From contig OX463818.1 of NCBI GenBank assembly GCA_949825045.1, positions 33,372,906 through 33,436,905 of the forward strand: 64,000 bases of DNA, written 5' to 3'. Both the position numbers and the translations under genes were made by a program. Positions 39,331-50,950 of this stretch are shown in pieces. The notes under the pieces were generated by a model that did not search any database, was not told the DNA's origin, and saw only the letters and a list, made by a program, of their open reading frames with translations. This DNA is from Argyresthia goedartella (taxonomy: Eukaryota; Arthropoda; Insecta; Lepidoptera; Argyresthiidae). Position 1 is the stretch's first letter. Each line of letters starts with the position of its first letter.

Positions 39331-39364
39331 ATGTATAGATAATAAAGATTTATTATCTATACAT
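39331..39364. repeat. Perfect 16-bp palindrome next to the MITE
   Basis: ATGTATAGATAATAAA at 39331-39346 and its exact inverse at 39349-39364 flank two bases. An alternating TA run follows. It may be a cruciform-prone site. Confidence 0.8.
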
Positions 39365-40199
39365 ATATATATATAATATCTAATTTACTTAATCTAATTT
39401 AATTCTATTGATTATTATGATTATTAAATTGCCATGCCGCCATTGGTAAAATTACATTAGCACATTATATTATATTACTTAAGATCTGTAACATATACTG
39501 TAATTTATCGCAATAAAATGAAAGAAAATGGGGGAAAACGCGAATGGAACTAAAAATACAGGAAAAAAAAAATTGGGGAATTCATCTATACAGTCCTCGC
39601 AACTTTGAATATTTTGGAGGCTTTCAAGTAACCCATTTTGTTTTGGCGTTCTGCCATTATTGCATCCGCCATGTCTTCCTTTTGATACAATTTTATTTTT
39701 TGTACGCCATTTTATGAAACAACGTCAATATATAGGTAAACTCGGGGGAATATAAACACAAATCCTCATTTACTTACTTATGTGACATTATGTTATCTAA
39801 ACATACAAAATATTAATTTGGAATAGTAATGGTGAACATTAATTGGAATACCGAATTCCAAATTACCATCACCCCAAGTATTCCAAATTAGCAACACGGC
39901 ATGATTCGACATAACCTCAATTTGTAGGTTACTAAACACGCCTATCATTAAAATCACACCTAATTTGCGCAATTTCATTGTTATCTGATAACATTGTTAA
40001 GCAGTGAAAAAATTATACACAGGATTACAGCAATAAAAACAGATTTAATGTCATACCTTATTTTTCTTAAATCGCTGCTTGCACTTTTCGGTATCTGGAC
40101 GCCATATTAGAACAATGGCGGCTCCCTCTCAAAACCTAATTAATACCTTGCTATTCCGAATTGCCAGCAGTATTCCAAATATACTTCACTTCCTGAATA
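39365..40199. other. AT-rich stretch without gene
   Basis: It contains short inverted copies of ATTTGGAAT/ATTCCAAAT around 39815-39890 (for example near 39818, 39867 and 39879) and again near 40170, suggesting decayed inverted-repeat DNA. No coding frame is convincing. Confidence 0.4.
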
Positions 40200-40613
40200 T
40201 TTCATTTCATTTCATTTATTTATTTGCTAATTCACAGCATATTTAAATAAATAATACAATCAATATTAAAAACATTAAATGCCAATTACGAATCAGTGCG
40301 ATCTATAAACTTTCAATAGGGTAATAAAGTAAAGTAGTATATAGTAGTAAAGTAAATAAGTAAAACAAAGAAAATTAAAATTGCAAAAATGCTTCAAAAA
40401 TGTGTGAATATGGCAACATGTATGTGGGGTGAGTGAGTGTACTGTGTACCTGCTTAGCCCTACGACCAAGGTCTTGGGTTCGGGTTTAGGGCAGGTTGCC
40501 CACTAAGCAGGGTGAGTTACTGTAGTTGTGTTGTGTGGTGTGGATGTTCCGGAAGTGTTATCAACGCTGATACTAATCTAGCACTGGTATATTTTAGTCC
40601 GTCTCATGACACA

Positions 40614-42710
40614 TTAATTATTAATCCGCCCCAATAGTTCCTTTTTTATTTGGAGCACGAATTTAGGTCGACTCAACAGAAAAATGTCCAGGTCGGAAAA
40701 GTGTCTTTCGTAAACATCGATGCTTCTGTTCAAAGGTGAGTTGGCAGCGTAGCCGGCGCGGGCGCGGGCATGTGTGAGCACGCTCGGGACGCGCCGGCGC
40801 GCTCGCGGGGGGGCGGCGCGCAGTAACACCTTGCTCACTAATGCACTACTATCGATGCGATAACTAACGACGTCATGCAGAAGTTTCATTTCAGCCATTG
40901 TTCTCCTGTCTGCCAATGACATAATTGTATGATTCTCCAAGCTTTCTTGGCGAGTGCACTCCGAAGAACCAGACCTATAATTTAATTGTTTGATGAATCT
41001 ATTTTGTACTGATTCAATCCTTTCGGAATGTGTTGAATAGTTCGGTGCCCAAACCGGCGACGCATACTCGAGTACGCTACGGACATAAGCAAAATAAAGC
41101 GTTTTTAGCACAAGAGACGAGCGCAGCGGCTTAGAGGCACGATATATAAAACCTAACATTTTGACCGCCTTAGATATAATGTTATCGTAATGTGGTATGA
41201 ACGTAAGTTTGGAGTCAAGTATCACGCCGAGGTCTCTGATTTCTGTAACTCTATTCAGGGTGTGGTCATTTAGTCTGTATTGGAAATCGATGCTTGTGTG
41301 TTTCCTAGAGAAGGTGATGCACTGGCATTTCACAGCGTTCAGATCCAGGCTGTTACGTTTGCAGTAGTCCGAGAGCCTACAGAGCTCATCCTGGAGTTTT
41401 CTGCAGTCCTGTTCCGTGGCAATAGGCATGTAAATTTTAGTATCATCTACGTACATGAGGAAATGGGCAAAACTGAAGCATTTAGATATATCATACATAC
41501 ACACATTAAATAGAAGTGGTCCTAAATGGGAACCCTGGGGGACTCCGGATGGTATAGGAGCAAAACGCGATTTGTAGCAGCCGATTCTGACCGCCTGGCT
41601 ACGATTTCGAAGGTACGAGTTGATCCACCTAAGCAAATCATCGTGTATGCCGATTTCGGTTAACTTATTGATGATAACATCGTGTCTAAGCCTATCAAAG
41701 CATTTGGAATAATCGGTATACACGGCGTCTACATGATAGCCTTGATCCATGTTAGCAGCCACAGCATCTACGAACTCGACCAAGTTAGAAACGGTAGAGC
41801 GCTTACGCATAAAACCATGTTGGGCGTGTGGGATGCTACGTGATATAATGGGGTATATTTGGTCATGGACGATCAACTCAAATGTCTTGCTAAAAACAGG
41901 GAGTATGGATACCGGGCGATACTGTTTCGCACTACTTTTGGATCCACCCTTGTGAATAAGCACGACGAATGCTTTTTTCCATTGACAGGGGAAAATGTTC
42001 TCCCTTAAAGATCTTTGAAAAATAATGCTCAATGGAGTAGCCAGATGTTCTGCGCATCTTCTTATGAATAATGGCGGAATATTGTCTTGACCAGCCCCAT
42101 TTTTGGTATTGATTTGCTTCAGGTACTTCAGGACGAGGTCCTTGTCTAACTCAATGGAGCCTATGCAACTAAGCGGGTTCGACGATTCGGTAGGGGCCGT
42201 ATGTGTACCAGGCGAGTCGACATAGACTGACAAACAATAATCTAAAAACACCTCGCAAGCCTCCTCGCCACCGTTGGCCGTGCGAGAACCATACGTTAAC
42301 TGCGCAGGCAGTCCGTGATCGCGACGAAGATCCTTAGCATACCGCCAGAATTTTTTAGGATCAATAGTGATGGCAGCATTGCATTTTACCCTGTAGTTAT
42401 TCCAGCATAGCTTTTGAAGTTTTTTGTGCCGTTTACGAAGCAGCGAAAAACAGTCGCGAGGGTTCCCGTACTTTTTCCATTTCTGGTGGTATTTGGTTTT
42501 CTCTGTGAGCATGTGTGTGAGAGGTTTAGAATACCACACAGGGTAACCGTCCGGAGTGCTGTAATAGTAGGGAACATATTCATCTATAAGTTTTGTCAAA
42601 ATAGAATAAAAGTGTTCGACCGCCTCATCCACTGTCCTATTGTACAAAGTAGTGAGCCAATCGATTTTGGATAATTCAGCCATAATATTATCATAATCTG
42701 CTTTTTTATA
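40614..42710 (-). pseudogene. Non-LTR C reverse transcriptase and C-terminal domain
   Basis: This 689-codon uninterrupted frame carries the spacer (KKFWRYAKDLRRDHG) and RT with HKGGSKSSAKQYRPVS, VYTDYSKCFDRLRHD, SGVPQGSHLGPLLFN and a catalytic LMYVDDTKIY (YVDD instead of the usual YADD/FADD). The C-terminal region follows (IRDLGVILDSKLTFIPHYD, YVRSVLEYASPVWAPN). It is out of phase with the endonuclease. The product alone would be an RT without nuclease. Confidence 0.9.
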
Positions 42711-43490
42711 TTGAAATATGTTTTGGGGGTAGTAGGAAGGAATTTCATTCCGATATTGGTTAGTTTTATTTCAAGAGCGGGGTGGTGTGGCATATCTTCA
42801 CGAGTTATTGGATCGAGTGCGCGAGTCACCTCTGCCTCAGAGTCACAGAACACGAGATCGAGCTGCCTATCATTACCGTTCAGCACATCACTAAACTGCG
42901 TCCAGCCGGCCAGGGATAATCCATCTAAAATAGTGTTTTGACAGTTGTTGATAGTGCCAGACGGATTGAAACCGGACCCTGATGACTTCAGTTTCCAAGT
43001 AATGGCGGGCAAATTGAAATCTCCCAATGAAAGATAATGATCATCGGAGCAATTATCGTGGATATAATTAGCAAGACTAACAAGCAGCGCATCGTGCTTC
43101 GCTCCAGCTCCGGGCAGCTAAGTGCAGATGACATGTAGGTCGCGATCAGTATGTACGCTGCCGGCAGGCACGGTCACGTGAACCAACTCCAAGTGGGAGT
43201 ACGCGGGGGACAGGAGCACGCGCCGGGCGGCGAGCTTGCGCCCCGTGAGAAGCATCACCCCTCCTCCCACCGTGGTGTCAGGTTTGTGACCGGTGGGAGG
43301 AGTTCGATCAGCCCTGTGGACGTCGTAACGAGGGTCGCTGACCTCAGCGTCAAATACTCCGTCAGTGAGGTTGGTCTCACAAATAGCTACTGCGTCGTAA
43401 TTATGTTTAAGTAATCCTAGCACAAATTTAGTAGTTTTACCTCGTATGCTACGAGAGTTTTGGTAGTAGATATTTATAGGCGCGAATGGT
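42596..43490 (-). pseudogene. Non-LTR C endonuclease domain
   Basis: The frame reads NIYYQNSRSIRG near its start, then AICETNLTDGVFDAEV, TTVGGGVMLLTG and LHVICT, where a TAG (43118-43120) interrupts it. It continues in the same phase to GDFNLPAITWKL and QLDLVFCD. A shift in an A6 run near 42708 then moves the sense to the RT frame. The catalytic E, D and N contexts are present. Confidence 0.85.
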
Positions 43491-43579
43491 AAGGTATTAA
43501 TAAAATCGTTAATACAATTGAACGTTTGAGTCGTGCAGTAGGCATTCTACAAATGTACAGAATCATATCAACGCGATAA

Positions 43580-44071
43580 CTAGGATATCTCTAGGATATA
43601 TTTGTCTGAGCGAATATTGTTATAAGAGCTATCAATATTATCTATCCACCATTTAAAAGCAGGTTTTAAATGGTCAGGTATATTCATAATTCTATTGTAA
43701 TCATCATTGTTAGTAAGGTTCAGATATTTGGTTCTTTCAAAGTCTTTAGTATACAACCACCCATATTTAATTGCCGGACAAGCTGAAGTTAATAGACCCA
43801 AAAGTTTAGCAAAGCACTCTATCTTTCACTTCTTTAATAACGAGAAGCGTATTCATTCATTTTTGTTTTTTTTACGTTTTTCCTTTGGGAGTTCTATGGT
43901 CATTTTTGTTGAGTTAAGAATAAAGCCCAGGAATTGACAAGATTGTGAAGGCTCAAGATTATTTTTTTCATAATTTATGATAAATCCTAGGGAGGTAAGT
44001 AATTTTAAGGTGGTATCTATATCCTCATTTGAGTTAGTATCGCTTTCTGATATTATAAGAATATCATCTAA
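43580..44071 (-). pseudogene. DIRS-like retrotransposon fragment: RT catalytic end and RNase H start
   Basis: On the minus strand, DDILIISESDTNSNEDI is followed by TLKLLTSLGFIINYEKN, LEPSQSCQFLGFIL and MTIELPKEKR, the usual DIRS RT end. In a second frame LLTSACPAIKYGWLYTKDFER, MNIPDHLKPAFKWWIDNI begins the RNase H region. The YxDD codons are split by the piggyBac at 44072. The element is cut off near 43580. Confidence 0.8.
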
Positions 44072-44119
44072 CCCGGCGAGCATGAGGTGGAAAAAAATAA
44101 CATCAAGCATGTGGCAGGG

Positions 44120-44438
44120 TATGAATTACCCAAAATGTAATGTACCATAATATAGTTGCTTTTAATTTAATTTATTTTTTCGATTGTATATTGTTAAATA
44201 ATGAATTACTTAATAGAATTAAATCAAAGAGACGTTTTATTTTTGAAACTATTTTTATTTATTCATGTTTTTCTTATACTATGAAGTAATAGGAACAAAA
44301 CTTTAGACGTTTACAAAAATGAACAATTATAACAAAAAAAATATTCTTTGGACTATAAATCTAATTAAAACTGAAAGATAATGAAACCCTCTTCTTAAAA
44401 AAAAACTTAATTATATTTTTTTTTAATTGAAAATATGA
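44120..44438. other. piggyBac 3' non-coding region
   Basis: About 320 AT-rich bases lie between the transposase stop (44439-44441) and the left terminus. No feature stands out. Confidence 0.5.
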
Positions 44439-45960
44439 TTAATCACTGCCATCGAGACCAGTACAATTTTGGCACATAAATTTTGCATGCACCAAACATA
44501 TGGGCTTGCCACATGCATTGCAGTAATGTTTGGTTTTTCTATCCTTCTTGTATGGACAGTCCTGGCATCTGACATACCGTCCAGGTACGTTCACATATCT
44601 AGGTGAAGGCTCCCCAAGTTGTTTTTCGATTCGCTGGCGGATGTAGCTTGGTTTTTTTTTTCGATTTTCTTAAATTTAAGTGTTCATAAATCATTGACAA
44701 GCCCAAATTACGAATGAAGTCTGTTCTCTTGGTCACTTATTTGCACGATAAATAATGCAAGCATTGATAGCTGCCATGTTCAAGACACCATAGAATAAAG
44801 TCATAGGCCATCTTTTACTGTTGCGAGAAACATTGTAACTGGCACTCAGCTCATTAACCACATCAACACCAGCTTTGGTTGAGTTATAAAATGTTATCAT
44901 ATCAGGTTTTTGTTTTTCTCCAGTAGATTCATTTATCGAATTATCATGGTGCATGGTGGACATAACAACAACCACCTTGTTCTTCCTTGGTGCGTAGAAA
45001 ACAAGTGTGATGTTCTTTTTGAAACCCAAAGAGTGAACTGTTAGGTTGTCTCCCAGTTCTGATGAAAGATTCAGGAAGCTGTCTCTTAATTCTTCCATAC
45101 AGTTCCAACAGACGTAAGGCGATGTTCATTTAGTAGATGCAGCATTAGTTCATATCCCGTGAACCAATTGTCAAATGTCACGTTGCGGTGCGAGCGTGAA
45201 ACTGGTTGAATGAGTCTCTCCACTACTTCAAAGGGTTTATTACTGACTGCAAATGGTCCCGACTGTTGCTTTCCTGCATATACTTCCAAATTCAAGACAT
45301 AAAAGCTTTTAGCATCGACAAGAGCCATAATTTTTAACCCATACTTAGCTGGTTTATTTGGAATGTAGACGCGGAATAGGCATCGGCCTCTAAATGATAG
45401 TAACATCTCGTCAAAAGTAAGAAACTCACTCGGAGTGTACGCATTCTGAAGGCATTGAACAAACTGGTCAAAAATGTTTCTGAAGGCCGCCATGTTATCA
45501 GACTTTTTACGCTCCTCTTTCGTAGATTTGTCGTCAAATTTATTTTGAAGAAACTGGAATCTCTGCAGTGACATCATGGTACGAAATATATCAACGCCAT
45601 TTCCATCAGTTCGCCAAAGATCTTTCAAACTCTATCGATTAAATTTGGTGAGACCATAAGTACAGTAAGCCAATGCATGCTTTCAACTCCGATAAAGTGG
45701 TTTCTTTCATGTAAGAAGAAGTATTACCACTCTCATTATTAGCGGCACTTTTACTTTGACTTTGGCGAATTTCCGAATTAGTATGGTTCAAGATTTCTTC
45801 AAGCATGTCTGAAGTGACAAAAATATTCCAACATTTGTATTCTGTAGCAGCTACCCTTGCAATGTTTTTTACTCCAACCTACTCAGTTACTTGTTTACTG
45901 AACGAAGCCTCACGTTTGGTCGCTGAGAATTCTTGTACCACTTCGTACCATCTCTAGACG
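44439..45960 (-). pseudogene. piggyBac transposase, broken in several frames
   Basis: Four blocks can be read on the minus strand. An N-terminal remnant (SRDGTKWYKNSQRP near 45950) comes first. Then 45628-45086 has LTFDEMLLSFRGRC and VTFDNWFTGYEL with the first catalytic Asp residues. Next, 45098-44733 has TKAGVDVVNELSASYNVSRNSKRWP with the later Asp. Last is a Cys-rich C-terminal domain at about 44600-44439 (CQDCPYKKDRKTKHYCNACGK, then CQNCTG). Frameshifts near 45090 and 44735 separate them. The enzyme would cut and paste at TTAA but cannot be made from this copy. Confidence 0.88.
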
Positions 45961-46473
45961 GGTAAAATATATAATTATGTACGATATGTAATTATTTTGT
46001 CGTAGACGAAGAAGATTAATTATCGTTAAAGGTTACAATGAACTTATAAAGTGATATATGTATTTGTTGTTGGAATTAATTTATTTTAAACTTTTTAGTT
46101 AATTTTTAATAAAAGCTTGTTTTTAAAAAAGATTTTTTTCTTTATTTTTATTTTTAACTTTTTAGTATTTTTAAATCGAGATTTACTAAGACTAGTCCGT
46201 AGTACGTTCACATAATATGTGCTGCTTTGAGCACTTAAAGTTTATGTATTCTATTTATTGATATATGTATTTTTTTTTTTTACATATTTGTAGTAAGGTA
46301 AAATAATGTTTAAATTAGTTATGTAATCACCAGTTATTTATTTGTAACGTTTCTCATTCTATCCATTTCTTTTAATGCATCAACATTACAAGGTTTCTTC
46401 GAAGTTAACTTCGAGCAGTCGATTTCTTCTATTTGAAGACCTGCTAAAGACTTAACTAGGCTTTGGGGTCGGA
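45961..46473. other. piggyBac 5' region, no gene
   Basis: This AT-rich sequence lies between the transposase remnant and the minisatellite. I see no open frame or clear promoter. Confidence 0.4.
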
Positions 46474-46955
46474 CATCTAGTATCAAAGTACTCGTCAAAA
46501 CAAATTAAACTAGCCTAAACTCGATGGGGTTGCTTCGCTTAATCATGGAGTTCCGATGGGCCACCTTCCAGCTCCAACATCAGACCCTGGTTACCATCTA
46601 GTGTCAAATTACTCGTCAAGACAAATTAAACGAGCCCAAACTCGATGGGGTTGCGTCGTTTAATTATGTAGTTACTATGGGCCACCTTCCAGCTCCATCA
46701 TCAGACCCTGATTACCATCTAGTGTCAAAGTACTCGTCAAGACAAATTAAACGAGCCCAAACTCGATGGGGTTGCGTCGTTTAATTATGGAGTTCCTATG
46801 GGCCACCTTCCAGCTCCATCATCAGACCCTGGTTACCATCTAGTGTCAAAGTACTCGTCAAGATGAATTAAACGAGCCCAAATTCGATGAGGTTGCTTCG
46901 TTTAATGACTGAGTTCCTATGGCTACCTTCCAGCTCCATCATCAGATCAGCTCTA
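46474..46955 (+). repeat. 121-bp minisatellite, four copies
   Basis: The unit starting CATCTAGT.TCAAA begins at 46474, 46595, 46716 and 46837, exactly 121 bases apart. Each copy contains ACCTTCCAGCTCCATCATCA near its end. The last copy has more changes. The unit lies within the piggyBac ends. A downstream stretch with GACAGACAGACAACGGGACAG (47070-47090) is a common lepidopteran repeat as I recall it. Confidence 0.9.
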
Positions 46956-47195
46956 TGTCATAATAATATTGCATTGTCATCCGATTTATACATGCATGCA
47001 AAATTTCATCTCAATCCTAAACCGGGAAGTGGATCAAATTTAACTCACAAGATTTGATTACAGACAGACAGACAACGGGACAGGTGAAACTAAATAAATG
47101 CTTGTAAAAAATACCAAAACTTTTTAATCCTACCAGGGTATGAGATACCTCATGCTCATGCTCGCCGGGCTGAATAACGGAGCGCAAGTATTCCA

Positions 47196-48411
47196 TCAAA
47201 ATTCAAAATGAGTTTATTTTCATAAGAAACACATAGGTAACATTTGGAGAATGTCAAATCTTAAACTAACACATGTATAAGGTACAGGGAAATATAGAAC
47301 TCAATTTGAATTCCGTCACCTCAATGTTTTAGATGCTGGAGGCAAAGAGGCGACTAGAAACCTCCAGCTTTATACGTTATTTTTTTACAGAATTGGAGCA
47401 AACACCTTCCCAAGCTTTCTTGTCTTCTGCAGAACCTGATATTTTGTAGTAACCTTTTTTACATAAGTGATTTTAAACAACATTTTTAAATTTATTTACA
47501 GACAATTCTTTTAACTCAGTTGGTATTTTGTTGTAAAAGCGAATACATTGCCCTTTAAAAGATACATTAACCTTATGGAGCCTAGTAGGAGGTATAGCTA
47601 GTTTATTCCTATTTCTAGTGTTGACATTGTGCCTGTCGCTATTCTTAGGAAATTTATCAATATTTTTGTGGACGTACATTAGTTTTTCAAAAATATACTG
47701 ACACGGCACTGTCATAATGTTAATTTCCTTAATTTTACAACGCAGTGACTCTCTGGGACCCACATTGTAGATTGCACGAACAGCCCACTTTTGCAGCACA
47801 AATATTATGTTAATGTCTGCAGCGTTCCCCCACAGCAGTATGCCGTAAGACATAATGCTATGGAAGTAGCTGAAGTAAACTTGTCTAGCTTTTTCCACGT
47901 CCGTAAAAAGACGGATTTTTTTAACTGCATAAACTGCGGAACTGTGTTTTTTTGATAGCTTATCTATGTGTGGGCCCCACTGAATCTTATTATCTAAGGT
48001 GATGCCTAGGAATACCGTGCTATCTACAATTTCTAAATTTTCACCTTTAACATTAACATTAGCCGAGACTTGTTTAACATTGGGGAGTATAAACCGAATA
48101 CATTTAGTTTTGTTATTGTTCAGTAAAAGATTATTAGCACCAAACGAATTGACTACCATTGAGATTACATTATTCACATCGTCAAAGTTCAAACTGCGTC
48201 GTTTCATTTTAAACAATGTGAAGTGTCATCTGCAAACAGTACAATCTCATGATTTTCTCTGACAAGATGTCGCAGGTCATTAATATAAACCAAAAACAGG
48301 AATGGCCCGAGTATGGAACCCTGCGGTACACCCATAGAAACAACAGACCCTGGAGATCGTTTTCCATTAATGTCAACTCTCTCTATCCTGTTATTTAGAT
48401 CGCAGGCTTCA
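47196..48411 (-). mobile_element. Non-LTR retrotransposon D, 5'-truncated, same family as F
   Basis: It starts within RT at about 48411 and ends at 47196 in a TTTTGAATTTTGA tail. A short duplication around TTGATG appears at both junctions with DIRS sequence (near 48412-48420 and 47191-47196). RT and C-terminal sequence closely resemble element F at 60593-63770. Confidence 0.85.
47473..48411 (-). pseudogene. Non-LTR D RT and C-terminal domain
   Basis: The upstream part (48411-48220) has GKRSPGSVVSMGVPQGS and the catalytic FADDTS. The main frame (48216-47473, 247 codons) continues with NNLLLNNNKTKCIRF, TVFLGITLDNKIQW and SYGILLWGNAAD. The two parts are in different phases near 48215. The stop at 47473 leaves a 3' UTR of about 270 bases. 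Confidence 0.82.
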
Positions 48412-48962
48412 TCAATTTAGTAAAGCCAAATGGTGCTGAGCTTAGTCCAAACGGTAGTACTCTGAATTCATAATATTGTTTTTGCCACTGGAAACGTAGG
48501 AGATGTCTTGATGTTTATTTTATATTTACAGAAAAGTAAGCGTCCTTTAGGTCTATTTTCCCAAAATAACATCCAGGGGTAACAAGTTTAGTGGCTGTTC
48601 TAATATCTTCAAGTTTAAAATGATGTGTGGTAACATATTTGTTTAATTGTTTTAAATTGAGGATAAATCTATTATCTACATTAGGTTTTGGTTCAAGAAA
48701 AATTTATGACAAAAACTGATGCTTACTTGGTTTACACCTTTCAATAGCTCTAATAATCCAATATGTCTAAAATGGCCTTTTCTAGCAGTTTATGTTCCTT
48801 AGCTGAAGAATTTATGTTCTCAGACTGGTAAGGTGGTAAGTCACATATGAGGGTGTAACAGACAATGGAATGTCATAGCCTTGAATCTATGACAAGATTA
48901 TAGGGTCATTTGTTAACAAACGCCACTTGTCATAGAATAGAGCAAGTCTACCAGAACATCAT
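48412..48962 (-). pseudogene. DIRS-like RT N-terminal fragment
   Basis: In several short frames on the minus strand I read GRLALFYDKW and TNDPII near 48940-48900, then stretches resembling the LKQLNKYV...HHFKLEDIRTATKL and GCYFGKIDLKDAYF motifs near 48650-48530, and LPFGLS.APFGFTK near 48440. This is the RT start of the element whose catalytic end is at 44071. It is full of stops and clearly dead. Confidence 0.72.
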
Positions 48963-49854
48963 GTTCTCTCTGCTTCTCAACGATCTCCCACAAAACATAG
49001 ATACTGCCGACGTATTAATGTACGCTGATGATGTAGCTGGAATAGTATATGCACCAGACCTGGTCATGCTGGAACAGAAACTTAATATCACTGTCGCTAA
49101 ACTCTCCGAATGGTTCTCTCGAAATGGCCTTATCCTAAACATTAAGAAAACCCAATTCATGCACTTTCAGCTGGAAGGAAACCCCCCACGAAGAATGTCG
49201 GTTCAGGTTAACGGGGTTCCTATAGAACAAATAGATGTCGCGGGATTTTTCGGGTTTCAATTGGACAGGGGATTGACCTGGGAGGCGCACATTGACAGGT
49301 TGTGTCGAAAGTTGGCAAGTGCGTGTTTCGCGCTTCCTCGCCTTTCGTGGATTGTCCCAGAGGAGGTTGTTCGGTCTTGCTACTTCGCGACCGTACACTC
49401 TCTGCTCCAATATGGCGCAGAGCTTTGGGGGCGCGCAACTGATTGGGAGCGCGCATTCAGGATGCAGAAGAGAGCAGTAAGAGCCATCGCGCGAGTGCCC
49501 CTGGACACACCCGCGAGGCCGCTGTTCAAATCGCTCCATATCTTGACTTTACCGGCTGTGGTAATATTCCAGGTGGCTGTGTATGCTTACCAAAACATAG
49601 ACGCCTATCGCGCCCATAAAGATGTCCATAGGTACGCAACACGCAACGCCAATAATTTGGTCACAATCTCCCGCCGTCTGACGAAAACATGTAAATCGAC
49701 ACATGCGATGGGTCCGTCGATTTACAACAAATTGCCGGGGCACATCACATCCGCTCCAAGTACCGGGGCATTTAAAGCCAGACTAAAGCGGTGGCTTATT
49801 GAGCTGACGCCCTACAGCAACGAGGAATTCGTAACGCACTCACGATCTAGGTAA
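48963..49854 (+). pseudogene. Non-LTR E RT palm end and C-terminal domain
   Basis: The readable part starts FSLLLNDLPQNI and contains LMYADDVAGIV (catalytic), LNIKKTQFMHFQ, DVAGFFGFQLDRGLTWEAHI and LLQYGAELWGRATDW. It ends naturally at TAA 49852-49854. Codons read upstream of 48963 belong to DIRS sequence. The remaining part is intact and recent-looking. Confidence 0.85.
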
Positions 49855-50070
49855 AATTTATTTATAATTAGGTACAGCCCCCTCTACAGGTTGTAGCCTT
49901 ACTTGACATTTGAACTACATATTTTTTATATTTTTGATGACCATGACACAATGTATGATGTACAAGATTACTTAAGACTTATTTTTGCTATTTTTGTATT
50001 GATATTAATACCAAATGACATGTAATACTAACCTATTACGAATAAACGTCTTATGTCTTATGTCTTATGT
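48963..50070 (+). mobile_element. Non-LTR retrotransposon E, 5'-truncated
   Basis: It begins in RT just before the catalytic YADD and ends in a tandem CTTATGT tail (three units at about 50048-50069). It interrupts the DIRS element between its gag and RT fragments, in the opposite orientation. It is GC-richer than its surroundings. Confidence 0.85.
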
Positions 50071-50950
50071 CAAGATACCTTGTTTACTTCCTTGTCGGGT
50101 TGACTCGTTGAGCAGGAGGACGCTGGTAGGGATGTTGTCGAGGCTGTTGTTGGTATTGATATGGCTGTTGGGGTTGGTAAGGCCTGGTTTGGTTGGTATG
50201 GTTTGAAGGTGCGGGCTCTGCCCACACTCGTGATTCCTGGCTTGCGAGGTAGGCCCCTGTAGTTTAAAGTTTGTGGTGTACCAGAGTGGGCTCTTGGTGT
50301 ACTAGAACTACCAGCAGGCTGGGTCTTTCTAGCTTGTTGCATCTCTGAACCAGTCTTTTGTACCACCTTGGTGGTTTTCATAGTCTCTTGGAGATTGCTG
50401 CCGAATAAATATTTCTCTTGTTTTACTTCCTTAATAATTTCCTTAGTATCTTTACTGAGGGAGTATAGTATTAGGGATCTTCTTGACATAGTTTGTGAGT
50501 GTATGAGTTCGCTCATTAGATGACCTGCTTCACTGACCAGTTTTGTGGTTAACTTATTTGAGTTATTATCCTATACAAACTGGTGAAGGGCTACTGCAAT
50601 ACAGGCTGTTGGCTTTTCCAATTGATTGCTTCTGGCCTTTAACGCGCAATCTCGTTTAAAAACTGACTCTGGAATGGCAGTCTTCAACTCTGGGTTAATC
50701 TTCCTCATTTATCATTCCTGGTGCCTCCAGGAATTTGCAATTTTCTGGGAGTGCCCTCTGGAGCTCTTATTTAGCTTCTTTTTTTAGACCCTCAGAAACC
50801 ACATGTTGCCATCTCTTGGCAATTTCCTCGAGAATGGGCTCATCATATGTCTCCTCGGATGGTGGTGGTTTGTCACCAAGAATGAGGAGCGTCTCCTCAT
50901 CTACGATGAAGTCGTCTTGTGTATTGGTTTCTGAAATATTAGTGTACTGA
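50071..50950 (-). pseudogene. DIRS-like ORF1 (gag) fragment
   Basis: On the minus strand, TYDEPILEEIAKRWQ near 50850 and a segment around 50600-50720 with several stops are followed by the open frame 50516-50070. That frame has MSRRSLILYSLSKDTKEI, EKYLFGSNLQETMKT and a Ser/Pro/Thr-rich tail. The pattern matches DIRS ORF1 as I know it. It is the 5' part of the element continued at 48962. Confidence 0.68.

Larger units (their letters stand above)
40200..43500 (-). mobile_element. Non-LTR retrotransposon C (CR1-like)
   Basis: On the minus strand this copy runs from the endonuclease (about 43490) through RT to a tail rich in AAATAAATGAAATG units at about 40203-40228. No ORF1 is seen, so the 5' end is truncated near 43500. 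The bases just beyond (43500-43580) are of unclear origin, followed by DIRS-like sequence. It is related to A and B and has only two visible lesions. Confidence 0.88.
44072..47169 (-). mobile_element. piggyBac-like DNA transposon (yabusame-like), 3,098 bp, decayed
   Basis: The ends are CCCGGCGAGCATGAG at 44072 and its inverse CTCATGCTCGCCGGG at 47169, with a subterminal GGGTATGAGATACC motif near the right end. I recall this end sequence from lepidopteran piggyBac-like elements. A broken transposase lies on the minus strand. The flanks are CTAA (44068-44071) and CTGA (47170-47173) rather than TTAA. A 121-bp minisatellite occupies the 5' side of the transposase gene. Confidence 0.9.

Noticed and set aside
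43853..44110. Start of the DIRS fragment inside the piggyBac end
   Set aside because: The first 13 codons are piggyBac terminal sequence. DIRS sense begins only at 44071.
46474..46955. CRISPR-like array
   Set aside because: The unit is a plain head-to-tail 121-bp tandem repeat without alternating spacers, in a eukaryotic transposon.
50735..50950. Plus-strand 71-codon Ser-rich frame
   Set aside because: It is the reverse of the DIRS gag fragment, which carries the recognisable pattern.
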